A stretch of DNA of 64,000 nt, from contig LQBI01000032.1 of assembly GCA_002030045.1 (NCBI GenBank), positions 124,001 through 188,000 on the forward strand, read 5' to 3'. The notes beneath the pieces were generated by a model. That model had not been told where the DNA came from. It worked only from the letters and a program-made list of their open reading frames with translations, and made no database searches. Position numbers and translations under genes: made by a program. Shown here in pieces: positions 29,166 through 38,460 of the stretch. This DNA is from Candidatus Aegiribacteria sp. MLS_C (GTDB lineage: Bacteria > Fermentibacterota > Fermentibacteria > Fermentibacterales > JCC-6). Position 1 is the stretch's first letter, and each line of letters begins with the position of its first letter.

Positions 29166-29732
29166 GTGATCGGAGTGCTGGTCTCCCGGACTGTCAGCGC
29201 CGAAATCCTCTGGGAATGGGACATGGGAGAGCTGCCTTCGGGCTGGTGGGCAAATGAATACTGGGACTTCCCCGATACGGGAGCGCTGTCCTTCGTCCAT
29301 GCCCAGACCTCGGGATCATACTCCGTGTCGGAGCTGGCCGAGATGCGGTCGGACACGATGACCGTGCCTGCCGGAGTGGATACAATGGTGGTGACCGTTT
29401 TCGACACATGGGAATGGGACGGGTGGTACACCACCGGTGAGTCAAACTGCTGCATCTGGCTCAGGGTGATGGTGCCCGGGGGAGACTACTACACCATCGA
29501 GTTCGACAGCCACGGATGGGGCTTCAAGGAATCCGGGCAACCGATGAACGCCGCGGTTGAAGTGCCTCTTGCCGCCGGCCAGCAGTTCTACCTCTACTTC
29601 TACTCCTACGCCGGCGCCAGCTACGGGGCCATGGCGGAAATGCTGTGGACGGTGGACCATCTGGTGATAACCGACACCGGGGGGACCTCCCTTCAGCGGA
29701 GCACCTGGGGATCCATCAAGTCGGTCTTCTGA
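29166..29732 (+). CDS. Secreted hypothetical protein (start uncertain)
   Basis: Hydrophobic N-terminus ending VSA; beta-sandwich-like composition. Confidence 0.55.
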   Translation: MIGVLVSRTVSAEILWEWDMGELPSGWWANEYWDFPDTGALSFVHAQTSGSYSVSELAEMRSDTMTVPAGVDTMVVTVFDTWEWDGWYTTGESNCCIWLRVMVPGGDYYTIEFDSHGWGFKESGQPMNAAVEVPLAAGQQFYLYFYSYAGASYGAMAEMLWTVDHLVITDTGGTSLQRSTWGSIKSVF

Positions 29733-29739
29733 CAGACAG

Positions 29740-31596
29740 CTAGGTAAGAAGTCCGGCCACCATCCTTGCGAACTCCGCCGGGTTCTCCGGCCTTCCTCCG
29801 GCTATCACGGTTCCCAGGTCGTAGAGTATCCTGACGCCGTCCTTCAGCCGCTGACCGGACCTGTCCACTTCGAAAAGCTCCTGGAGCCTTACGATGACGG
29901 GATGCCCCGGGTTCAGCTCGAGTATTCTCCTTGTCTCGGGCATCTCCTGATTCAGCGACCTCATTACCCTTCGCATCATCTCCCCGGGGTCTCCGCGATC
30001 GCTTACGAGGATGCAGGGATTCTCCCTGAGCCTGGGTGAGAACCTCACCGCCGCAACCCTGTCCCCCAGCTGGTCCTTCACGTACTCCAGCAACCCGGCG
30101 AAGGTCTCCTCGGCATGTTTCTTCTCGGCCTTCTCGGCCTCTGTGAGTTCCTCCTCCGCCACCTCGCTGGACAGAGGCACGAGCTTCCTGCCCCTGTACT
30201 CACCCAGTACCTGCAGCATGAACTCGTCAACAGGGCTGTCGAACAGGAGGACCTCCTCGCCGCCGGCGGACTCGAGGTAGGGAGAGTTCGACAGCTCGCG
30301 CCAGTCGGTGCCGGTGAGGTAATAGACCCTGTCGCTTCCTTCGGGCAGCTCCTCGATAAACTCCCTCAGGCCGATCCTGCGGTCGCCTTTCCCGGAGGTC
30401 CGGACCAGCAGGAGGTCTGCGAGACGCTCCCTGTTCTGCTCGTCGGAGTAGACTCCCTCCTTTAGGAGATCTCCGAAGTTGTCGAAGAACCTGCCGTACC
30501 TCTCCCGGTCCTGCCCCATCATCTCTTCCAGCCGGCCGATAACCCTGCCGGTGAGGGCCTTGCGTATGACCCTGACCGTTCTGTTCTCCTGAAGGGTCTC
30601 CCTGGAGATGTTCAGCGGCAGGTCCGAGGACTCCACCACTCCCTTCACGAATCGCAGGTATCTGGGCAGGAGTTCGTCGGCCTCCTCCTCTATCAGCACC
30701 TTCCTAATGAAGAGCCTGACCCCGGTCCTGTAGTCGGGCATCAGCATCTCGATGGTCCGCGAAGACGGTATGTAGAGCAGGGAGTAGAACTCCGTGGTGC
30801 CCTCGGCGTGAAAGACCATCCTGGAGAGAGGTTCACCGGGGTCGTAGCTCAGGTGCCTGTAGAACTCCGCGTACTCCTCGTCGGTCACCTCCTCCTCGGG
30901 CCTGGTCCATATGGGCTTCTGGCTGTTGACGGGTTCCTTCTCCCGGTCCTCGCCCTCTTCCGTGGATACGTACACAGGATAGGCGATGAAGTCGGAGTAC
31001 TTCCTTACCAGCTCCCTCAGGCGCCAGCTGTCGAGGTACTCGTCCATGTCCTCCTTCAGATGGAGGATAACACTGGTCCCCTCAGGAACCTCCTCCTCCT
31101 CCTTCACCGTGAAGGTGTCGTGCCCGGTGGACGTCCATCGATTACCCTGCTGCTCCGAACCCGATCGCCTTGAGAGGACCTCGACCATGTCCGCAACCAT
31201 GAATGCCGAATAGAAGCCCACTCCGAACTGCCCGATGAGTTCGGGTGCGGACCGTTCCCCCTCCGAGGAGAGTTTCTCGAGGAAACCCCGTGTCCCGGAG
31301 CCGGCGATGATGCCCAGCTCCCGGGCCATCTCGTCACCGGTCATACCTATGCCGTTGTCGCGTACCGTGAGCGTTCCGGCTTCCCTGTCCGGGACCACGT
31401 CTATCCTCAGCTCCCTGTCCCTGTCCAGTTCAGGGTCGGTCAGCATTCTGAAGCGCAGCTTGTCAAGCGCGTCGGATGCGTTGGAGATCAGCTCCCGGAG
31501 GAAGATGTCCGGGTGCGAGTAAAGGCTGTTGATGACTATGTCCAGGACTTTCCTCGTCTCCGCCCTGAACTTGAGCTTCCTTGTGCTGCGTGTCAT
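29740..31596 (-). CDS. htpG: Molecular chaperone HtpG (Hsp90)
   Basis: FLRELISNASDALDKLRFRML; IGQFGVGFYSAFMVADMVEVLSR. Confidence 0.96.
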   Translation of the reverse strand: MTRSTRKLKFRAETRKVLDIVINSLYSHPDIFLRELISNASDALDKLRFRMLTDPELDRDRELRIDVVPDREAGTLTVRDNGIGMTGDEMARELGIIAGSGTRGFLEKLSSEGERSAPELIGQFGVGFYSAFMVADMVEVLSRRSGSEQQGNRWTSTGHDTFTVKEEEEVPEGTSVILHLKEDMDEYLDSWRLRELVRKYSDFIAYPVYVSTEEGEDREKEPVNSQKPIWTRPEEEVTDEEYAEFYRHLSYDPGEPLSRMVFHAEGTTEFYSLLYIPSSRTIEMLMPDYRTGVRLFIRKVLIEEEADELLPRYLRFVKGVVESSDLPLNISRETLQENRTVRVIRKALTGRVIGRLEEMMGQDRERYGRFFDNFGDLLKEGVYSDEQNRERLADLLLVRTSGKGDRRIGLREFIEELPEGSDRVYYLTGTDWRELSNSPYLESAGGEEVLLFDSPVDEFMLQVLGEYRGRKLVPLSSEVAEEELTEAEKAEKKHAEETFAGLLEYVKDQLGDRVAAVRFSPRLRENPCILVSDRGDPGEMMRRVMRSLNQEMPETRRILELNPGHPVIVRLQELFEVDRSGQRLKDGVRILYDLGTVIAGGRPENPAEFARMVAGLLT

Positions 31597-31621
31597 GCTT
31601 CCTCCTTCCTTCTCCTGCGGT

Positions 31622-32545
31622 TCAGCGGATCCGCCCCTCCAGGAAAGGTACCTCGAACACCTTTTCATGGAAGACCGGACCGTGACCGAAATACCCGTCC
31701 TCCCCGAAGAGTTCGCCGTGGTCGGAGGTAACGGTTATGTACGTGTTCTTAGGCACCAGGTCGAATAGTTTCTCGAAGACGCCGTCCAGGTATCGGACAG
31801 TTTCGACCTGCCTTGCCCTGAGCCGGTCCAGCTGGTCCTGGTCGAAGAACCTGGGGGGACCCTCGTCCTCTACCAGCCTGCCTCCCACCACATGGTCGTC
31901 CAGGTGCTTGAACACTCCGTGCACGCCGCTGATCCTTGGCCACTGGTTCTTCGGCTCGCTGGGAAGCGCGTAGGGGTAGTGGGTCTCGCCTACGTTCAGG
32001 AGGTAGAAGCTGGGTCTGTCCGGGCTGAATCTCATCTCGTCCAGCATGGCCGCCATGTCGTTGTGGTCCGGCATCAGCTTCCAAGAATCGAACCCGCAGT
32101 TCACCGGAGTGTAGCTGTTCAGGACCGGCAGGGATACCATTGCCCTCGTTATGTATCCGAGGCCGCTGCGAAGGTAGTCGGGCAGATAGAGCCTGGGGAC
32201 CAGGCTCCTGAATGAGATGCCCTCCGCCCCAAGCCTCTCGTTGAACTTCAGAAAATCCTTCTTGTAGTACTCGGAGGCGAAAACGTTCCTGGGACTCGAA
32301 TGCGGCATGAGGCCCATGAGAAGGTTGTAGTGCGAGGGCGCCGTCCAGGAGGCATATGAATACCTGCATTCCGTCTCGCCGAGCTTCATGATGGTACGGG
32401 GCGCGGCCTCCATGAAGGTGTCGTACCTGCAGCTGTCCAGGATGACTATTATGTAGTTCAGGAGTCCGTCGAACTCCGGCTGCCGCCGGGGCTCCGGGCC
32501 ACCATTATCCGTGTTCCTCACCCTTTTTCTTCCGAAGACTGTCAT
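31622..32545 (-). CDS. Sulfatase-like / alkaline phosphatase superfamily hydrolase
   Basis: NYIIVILDSCRYDTFMEA; TVTSDHGELFGEDGYFGHGPVFHE. Confidence 0.85.
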   Translation of the reverse strand: MTVFGRKRVRNTDNGGPEPRRQPEFDGLLNYIIVILDSCRYDTFMEAAPRTIMKLGETECRYSYASWTAPSHYNLLMGLMPHSSPRNVFASEYYKKDFLKFNERLGAEGISFRSLVPRLYLPDYLRSGLGYITRAMVSLPVLNSYTPVNCGFDSWKLMPDHNDMAAMLDEMRFSPDRPSFYLLNVGETHYPYALPSEPKNQWPRISGVHGVFKHLDDHVVGGRLVEDEGPPRFFDQDQLDRLRARQVETVRYLDGVFEKLFDLVPKNTYITVTSDHGELFGEDGYFGHGPVFHEKVFEVPFLEGRIR

Positions 32546-32647
32546 TCTGCCTCCATGGGCTATTCGCCGAAAAGTCTCACTCTCACAGATATTTCTGCCC
32601 GCTGCTCGAAGTTCCCGCCGGTCGGCCGGAAGGACCGGGCCTTCGGA

Positions 32648-33274
32648 TCAGCGGATCGGGAGTGTCGAGGACCAGATGTCGCTCATGACCTCTTCGGTCC
32701 ATATGCCGACCAGTATGTCCATAGCGGAGGCCAGGGAAGCGTAGCTCGGAGAATCGAGTTCCCAGTGAAAGCGGTAGTTCTCCTGGAATAGAAGCTGGTA
32801 GCTGTCGCCGTCCAGCATTGTGACGTCCACGTCCAGGACCGCCTCCCACCGGTCTCCGCTGGTCCTCCCCCCGAACTCCCTGACGTAGCCCTCTATGATC
32901 AGGTCTTCCGGAAGCATCGTGGACTTCCTGAGCACGGCACCCCACGCACCGGCACTGATCATGTCCCTCAGCAGGATGTCCGGCAGCATCTCCATGGGTC
33001 TGCCGCTCCAGACGTCAGTGGAGGATCTGTTTACGGTCCCGTCCTCGCCCACCACGGTCATCTGCACTCCCTGCACCGACTGGCAGGCGGAGAAATCCTT
33101 GATATGGACCACGTGTCCGGAACATCCCGTCCAGGGATCCCGAGTGTCGGGCTCGATCATCCACACGGTGGCCGCTGACTCGGCATCACCACCAATGGGG
33201 ACGTTGACCGTTATACATGAAGATGTTGCTATCACAACAGCAGTCAATACGATGACAAACGGCCTGTGCATCAC
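32648..33274 (-). CDS. ABC-type transport auxiliary lipoprotein (PqiC/MlaB-associated type)
   Basis: Lipobox TSSC; position downstream of MlaE-F-D genes; C-terminal ASAMDILVGIWTEEV. Confidence 0.6.
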   Translation of the reverse strand: MMHRPFVIVLTAVVIATSSCITVNVPIGGDAESAATVWMIEPDTRDPWTGCSGHVVHIKDFSACQSVQGVQMTVVGEDGTVNRSSTDVWSGRPMEMLPDILLRDMISAGAWGAVLRKSTMLPEDLIIEGYVREFGGRTSGDRWEAVLDVDVTMLDGDSYQLLFQENYRFHWELDSPSYASLASAMDILVGIWTEEVMSDIWSSTLPIR

Positions 33275-34140
33275 TGCCAGACCCCCTCTCCCGAAGTTCG
33301 TACCAGAAATCCCGCAGGATCGTTCCTTAACATCTCGAGGAGTCCGGAGAGGTTCCTGAGGGTTTCCGAACTCTCAACAATGAATTCGTCAAGTTCCACC
33401 GCCAGCCGTCCCAGGGGTCCTGTAAGGGAACTGATCTCCGTTACAAGGGAATCGAGTCCGGCGGCAAGGTCAGGGGCTGCGGTCTCCAGTCTCAGCACGA
33501 GCCTGTCAAGGTCCGCACCAAGCCTGGAGTATATCACCAGCAGCTCATCGAGGTTCTGCGAATTGCTGAGCAGGGCAGTCTCAAGCCTCTCCACCCTCTC
33601 CTTCGAGAGTATGGCATTGGTGTTCTCCAGCAGCTCCATCAGCTGGTCGTTCAAAGCCTTGAAATCCATCTCGTTAAGCATCCTGGTCAAGCCGAGGATC
33701 GTGGAGGTGGCGGTCTGGATTGTACCCTCCTCCACGGGTATCACTGTGAATTCAGGATCGAAGCTGTACTCCGGTTCAACGTACCCGCCGGCTGATTCGG
33801 CACTGAGGTTTATCACCTGCAGGCCCGTAATTCCTATGAGCTGCATCGTAGCCCTGATGGTGGAGTCGATTCCGAAGTCCGACCTAATCTCCATCCTGAC
33901 CTCCACCAGCCTTCCGTCCGGGGCTATATCGACGCCGGCCACACGGCCCACCGGTACTCCGTTGTACATCACGTTGCTGCCGCGGTTCAGCCCCTGTACG
34001 GACCATGGGAAATAGCTGACGTACATGGTGTTGTTCTGCTCGCGGAAACCGCCGCTGAGCCATACTGTCAGCACCACGGTCCCCATTATTCCGAAGAAGA
34101 AGAAGAGTCCGAGCTTGAACTTGTTCCCTGTCATGGACAT
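33271..34140 (-). CDS. mlaD: MCE/MlaD family protein
   Basis: N-terminal TM; SWSVQGLNRGSNVMYNGVPVGRVAGVDIAPDGRLVEVRMEI. Confidence 0.88.
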   Translation of the reverse strand: MSMTGNKFKLGLFFFFGIMGTVVLTVWLSGGFREQNNTMYVSYFPWSVQGLNRGSNVMYNGVPVGRVAGVDIAPDGRLVEVRMEIRSDFGIDSTIRATMQLIGITGLQVINLSAESAGGYVEPEYSFDPEFTVIPVEEGTIQTATSTILGLTRMLNEMDFKALNDQLMELLENTNAILSKERVERLETALLSNSQNLDELLVIYSRLGADLDRLVLRLETAAPDLAAGLDSLVTEISSLTGPLGRLAVELDEFIVESSETLRNLSGLLEMLRNDPAGFLVRTSGEGVWQ

Positions 34141-34141
34141 G

Positions 34142-34903
34142 TCAGCTGCTTCCCTCCTCCTCTGCAGCGTTCCTCCTGAAGAAGGCCCTCACCCTCGGGT
34201 CACCGCTCCGGTCCCGGAGTTCCTGTGCCGTACCGGATGCGATTATTCCCCTTGCGTCTTCATCCAGCATGACCACCCTGTCCGAGATAGCAAATATACT
34301 GGCCAGTTCGTGGGTAACAATGACCACGGTGGTCCCAAGTGACCTGTTTATGGACCTTATCAGGTCGTCCAGATGGGATGAGGTCACGGGATCCAGGCCC
34401 GCCGACGGCTCGTCGAAGAACAGGACCTCGGGATCAAGTGCCATGGCCCTGGCCAGTCCCGCCCTCTTCTGCATCCCCCCGGAGACCTCCAGGGGGTTGG
34501 AATCAGCGAAGTCGGCAAGACCCACGGTATCAAGCTTGCTGCATGCCACCGTCTCGATCTGCCTGTCGGTGAGGTCGGTGTATTCCTTCAGCGGGAGCAT
34601 CACGTTCTCGATAATGGACAGGTTCCCGAGCAGGGCCCCGGACTGGAAGGTCACTCCCCATCTCCTCCTGGCCTTCTGCAGAGCTTCGGGACTGGACCAG
34701 ATATCAATGCCGTGGAACAGTATACGGCCCTTCCAGGGTTTCACCAGGCCAAGCAGGTGGTGCATCAGGGTGCTCTTGCCGCAGCCGCTCTTGCCCACCA
34801 CCGCAAGTATCTCCCCCTCCTCCACCTCCAGGGAGACGCCGTCCAGCACCATCTGACGGCCCCAGCCCCCCTGCAGGTCCTCCACGGTCATCACGGTTCC
34901 CAT
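34142..34903 (-). CDS. mlaF: MlaF-type ABC transporter ATPase
   Basis: GKSGCGKSTLMHHLLGL; EVSGGMQKRAGLARAMALDPEVLFFDEPSAGLDPVTSSHLD. Confidence 0.9.
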   Translation of the reverse strand: MGTVMTVEDLQGGWGRQMVLDGVSLEVEEGEILAVVGKSGCGKSTLMHHLLGLVKPWKGRILFHGIDIWSSPEALQKARRRWGVTFQSGALLGNLSIIENVMLPLKEYTDLTDRQIETVACSKLDTVGLADFADSNPLEVSGGMQKRAGLARAMALDPEVLFFDEPSAGLDPVTSSHLDDLIRSINRSLGTTVVIVTHELASIFAISDRVVMLDEDARGIIASGTAQELRDRSGDPRVRAFFRRNAAEEEGSS

Positions 34904-34904
34904 G

Positions 34905-36032
34905 CTACATGTTCAATCCCGGCCTGATGTGCACGAAGAGGAGCGACATGAGAGCATCGGACAGGATGACCATGAAAATGCTCATCACCACAGCCGACGT
35001 GGTGGCCTGTCCCACCGCCGAGGCGCCTCCCCTGACCCTCATTCCCATGAAGCTGCCCACGGTGGCTATTATCACCGCGAAGACCACGCTCTTCAGCATT
35101 CCCCACAGGATGTCCAGCGGTATAAGGGCCTTCCCCAGCTCCGACATGAAGGTCCTGGCCGGGAGTCCCAGGAACATGGTCCCGGCGAGGAGGCCTCCGA
35201 AGAGCCCGGAGATGTTCGCCAGGAGGACGAGGAAGGGCATCACGAACAGCAGGGCCATCATCTTGGGAGTGACGAGGTAGCTGAAGGTGTCGAAACCCAT
35301 CACCCTCAGGGCGCTGACCTCCTCCCGGACCTGCATCGTGCCTATCTCCGCCGCGTAGGCGGAACCGGACCTTCCAGCGACCAGGACGGCGGCCAGCATG
35401 GGGCCGATCTCCCAGGTGATGGAGTAACCGAGCAGCGCGGGCATGAAGGTCTCGGCGCCGAAGACCCTCATCTGGTAGCCGGCCTGGTAGCCAAGGACCA
35501 CTCCAAGCAGCCAGTTGAGGGTGACGACTATGGGAATGGCCTTCCAGCCGGATTCCTCCATGTAGTAGAAGACCATCTGCCATCTTATCCTGAGCGGGGT
35601 CAGGAGTATCTGGAAGAAAGAACCCACCGTCTCGAAGAGGAACTCGCCGAATGTCACCACCAGGCTCAGGAACTCGTAACCGTCCCTGCCCAGGGATTCG
35701 AATACCTCCCTGAAGGATGACGGGCGTTGTTCCTTCCTGGACCTGGACTCGAACTTTGCCAGGGTATCGAAGAGCCTGCTTACCGTTTCCGGGGCGTTCT
35801 CGATACCGACCCGCACCCCGGCCCTTTTCATCTCCCGGCAGAAGTCGAAAACAATCACGGCCGTCACGGTGTCTATGCCGGTACTTCCTGCGAAGTCCAC
35901 CACCAGCCTGCCGTCGTCCAGGATCTCGCGCCGGTGGAGTCCGATGAATTCCCTTACCTGATCGATGTCCTCGTCCACCAGAACACCGTGCACCCTCATC
36001 GAGGGGGAGTCGAAAGTGAGCTTTTCGAACAA
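34905..36032 (-). CDS. mlaE: MlaE-type permease with N-terminal STAS domain
   Basis: STAS-like GRLVVDFAGSTGIDTVTAVIVFDF; permease SITWEIGPMLAAVLVAGRSGSAYAAEIGTMQVREEVSALRVMG. Confidence 0.9.
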   Translation of the reverse strand: MFEKLTFDSPSMRVHGVLVDEDIDQVREFIGLHRREILDDGRLVVDFAGSTGIDTVTAVIVFDFCREMKRAGVRVGIENAPETVSRLFDTLAKFESRSRKEQRPSSFREVFESLGRDGYEFLSLVVTFGEFLFETVGSFFQILLTPLRIRWQMVFYYMEESGWKAIPIVVTLNWLLGVVLGYQAGYQMRVFGAETFMPALLGYSITWEIGPMLAAVLVAGRSGSAYAAEIGTMQVREEVSALRVMGFDTFSYLVTPKMMALLFVMPFLVLLANISGLFGGLLAGTMFLGLPARTFMSELGKALIPLDILWGMLKSVVFAVIIATVGSFMGMRVRGGASAVGQATTSAVVMSIFMVILSDALMSLLFVHIRPGLNM

Positions 36033-36162
36033 AGGCGAACGTACCTCCGGAGTTGTGAGTTCGGTTCTCCTGTCAGGACCTAATTTAATCCATGGTCTTA
36101 CGGGACGCTACAGCGGAATAATGACCGTCGTCCCGTGTATCATTGTCGAAGGAGGTGCTGGA

Positions 36163-36819
36163 ATGAGACATTCGGAGAACGGCAGCAGGGCCGGTACCAT
36201 GGACTACGGGATGCTCTTCGGCGTGGCCGCGATCATCCTGATGTTCGAACTCGTGCCGGGAGCGTCCGTGGGAAGGCTGTCCACGAGAACGGTCAGCGAG
36301 GAGATGAGGGGGTTCGATCCCGGGGAACTGTACGAGGTCCCTCCCGAAATGCCGGAGGAGGACCCGGTGGATGTGGAGAGCATAATAAGCAGCGAGATCC
36401 CCGAAGTAGTGCAGCCGGACCAGGTAATAAGCCTGGACCCTGACGCACAGGGGCTCGACACCGTTGCGACCGTGGACCCCAATGTCCTCGAGCCCGGCGT
36501 ACCAGAGGATGAACGCATACCGGAGCCCGGGACCTTCGTACCTCACAGCGTTCACCCTGTATGCACCTACAGGCCCACGCCGGATTATCCCGAGATGGCC
36601 CGTCAGGCCGGCGTGGAGGGAAGGGTGACGCTCCAGGTCTTCGTCTCGGCCGAGGGAGTGCCGCTGGAAGTCGTGGTGGTACAGAGCTCGGGACTCGCCA
36701 GCATGGACGAGGCGGCGAAGGAATCGATAATGAGGAGCAGCTGGTCGCCTGCGAAAAGGGACGACGGTGTCGCAGTGGGAGTGTGGACCTCCGTGATCTA
36801 CGATTTCGTGCTCGACTGA
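36163..36819 (+). CDS. TonB-family energy transducer-like protein
   Basis: N-terminal TM, acidic/proline linker, C-terminal YPEMARQAGVEGRVTLQVFVSAEGVPLEVVVVQSSGLASMDEAAKESI. Confidence 0.85.
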   Translation: MRHSENGSRAGTMDYGMLFGVAAIILMFELVPGASVGRLSTRTVSEEMRGFDPGELYEVPPEMPEEDPVDVESIISSEIPEVVQPDQVISLDPDAQGLDTVATVDPNVLEPGVPEDERIPEPGTFVPHSVHPVCTYRPTPDYPEMARQAGVEGRVTLQVFVSAEGVPLEVVVVQSSGLASMDEAAKESIMRSSWSPAKRDDGVAVGVWTSVIYDFVLD

Positions 36820-37574
36820 TGCTCGCCGAGGACGAGGGATTCGAAGGTCCGTCGGAGGGAGACCAGGCAGTCCGTGAAGGGTCCGGAGAGCCGGGACCTG
36901 GGATCGGGCAGGTGGATGGTCTCCCTCCTCACAACCGTTCCCGGCCGGTGCCCCAGTACTATTACCTTCTCAGCCAGGTATACCGCTTCCTCGATGTTAT
37001 GGGTGACGAAGATCACTGTGGTTGAGGATTCCTTCCAGAGTTCTCTGAGGCTGTTCTGAAGCTCCTGGCTGGTCCTGGTGTCCAGTGAGCTGAAGGGCTC
37101 GTCCAGCAGGAGCAGGTCCGGTCCCATGACCAGGGCCCGGGCAAGGGCGACCCTCTGTTGCATCCCTCCGGAGAGCTGGTGCGGGTATGACCCCGCAAAG
37201 GATGAGAGACCCACCATGTCCAGCATGCGGGCGACCTCCCCGTGTCTCCTGTCCCTGTCCATACCCGCCGCCCGCAGCGGGAACTCCAGGTTCGAGCGGA
37301 CGGTCATCCAGGGGAAGAGAGCTCCCTGCTGGAAGACGTACCCCACCACCGGGACGCCCCCTCCGCGCCCGGTCATCATGGTTACAGTTCCGGAATCCGG
37401 CACCTCCAGTCCCGCCAGAGTCCTCAGCAGAGTGGTCTTGCCGCACCCGGTGGGTCCCAGGACGCAGAGGAAGTCACCCCTGTCCACCTGGAAGCTCACC
37501 GGGCCAAGGGCGTGCAGTTCCCCATCCTGTTCCCTGTAGGTCACTGACAGGCCTGTCACGCTCAGCGCCTCCAT
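36798..37574 (-). CDS. ABC transporter ATPase (nitrate/sulfonate/taurine type)
   Basis: GPTGCGKTTLLRTLAGL; LSGGMQQRVALARALVMGPDLLLLDEPFSSLD. Confidence 0.9.
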   Translation of the reverse strand: MEALSVTGLSVTYREQDGELHALGPVSFQVDRGDFLCVLGPTGCGKTTLLRTLAGLEVPDSGTVTMMTGRGGGVPVVGYVFQQGALFPWMTVRSNLEFPLRAAGMDRDRRHGEVARMLDMVGLSSFAGSYPHQLSGGMQQRVALARALVMGPDLLLLDEPFSSLDTRTSQELQNSLRELWKESSTTVIFVTHNIEEAVYLAEKVIVLGHRPGTVVRRETIHLPDPRSRLSGPFTDCLVSLRRTFESLVLGEHQSSTKS

Positions 37575-37575
37575 C

Positions 37576-38460
37576 TCACCTCTCCCTGCTCCGGAGTACC
37601 AGCGATCCCTCCCCCAGCGCTTCCAGGCCCCTGGAGAACAGAGCTCCGATCAGGGCCACCACCATGATGCTGGCCAGCATCACGTCGTACCTGGAGAGCT
37701 GGTAGGAGTACCTTATCATGTAGCCGATCCCGGAATTGGCGCCGGGCAGCATCTCGGCGGCCACTATCACCATCCAGCACCTTCCTATCCCCATTCTCAG
37801 GCCGTGGAATATATCGGGCAGGGCCGACGGCACTACCACCCGGGTGAAGGTCAGGAGTTTCCCCGCGCCAAGTATGCGGGCGGCCTCCAGGTGGAGTTTC
37901 CGTACGCTCCGCACTCCCTGCATGGTGCCCAGGATGATGGGGAAGACGCCTCCCCAGAACAGTATGAATACCATGCCCAGCTGCAGTTCGTTCAGTATGT
38001 GCCTCCGGTAGACCAGTTCCTCCAGGCCCAGGACCTGGGTCAGTGTCCTGGCCCTGAAGACCATTATGGACAGCGGAAGCAGTGCAATGGCGGAGAGGGG
38101 CCGGGCCATCTCCACTATCAGGGAGAGGAACCTTCGGAAGCAGCCGTAGGCTCCCATGAGAAGACCCAGGGGTATGCCCGCCAGTACGGCGATCGAGAAA
38201 CCGACCATGACCCGTGAAACACTCACGAATGCGCTCCACGCGATGGATCCCTGGGACAGCAGATCCGTGGCGGGGTGAGCCAGGACCGAGAATACCCTTC
38301 CCGGAGAGGGGAAAAGGGTTTCCCTCCCCCCTCCGGTGGAAAGGGTCCATACCAGGAGGAGAAGGGCCGGCAGCAGGAGACCCTGCAGGACACCCGCAAA
38401 GCCGCCGGAAAGCCCCCTGCTGAGCAGGCTCCCCTTCGTGGCTGCCGCTGTTCTCTTCAC
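37576..38460 (-). CDS. ABC transporter permease (SsuC/TauC-like)
   Basis: LHLEAARILGAGKLLTFTRVVVPSALPDIFHGLRMGIGRCWMVIVAAEMLPGANSGIGYMI. Confidence 0.9.
   Translation of the reverse strand: MKRTAAATKGSLLSRGLSGGFAGVLQGLLLPALLLLVWTLSTGGGRETLFPSPGRVFSVLAHPATDLLSQGSIAWSAFVSVSRVMVGFSIAVLAGIPLGLLMGAYGCFRRFLSLIVEMARPLSAIALLPLSIMVFRARTLTQVLGLEELVYRRHILNELQLGMVFILFWGGVFPIILGTMQGVRSVRKLHLEAARILGAGKLLTFTRVVVPSALPDIFHGLRMGIGRCWMVIVAAEMLPGANSGIGYMIRYSYQLSRYDVMLASIMVVALIGALFSRGLEALGEGSLVLRSRER

Noticed and set aside
34902-35720. 272-aa plus-strand ORF opposite mlaE (and similar ORFs, e.g. 60134-61069, 44113-45228, 20882-21781)
   Set aside because: His/Gly/Pro/Arg-rich low-complexity antisense translations of confident CDSs.
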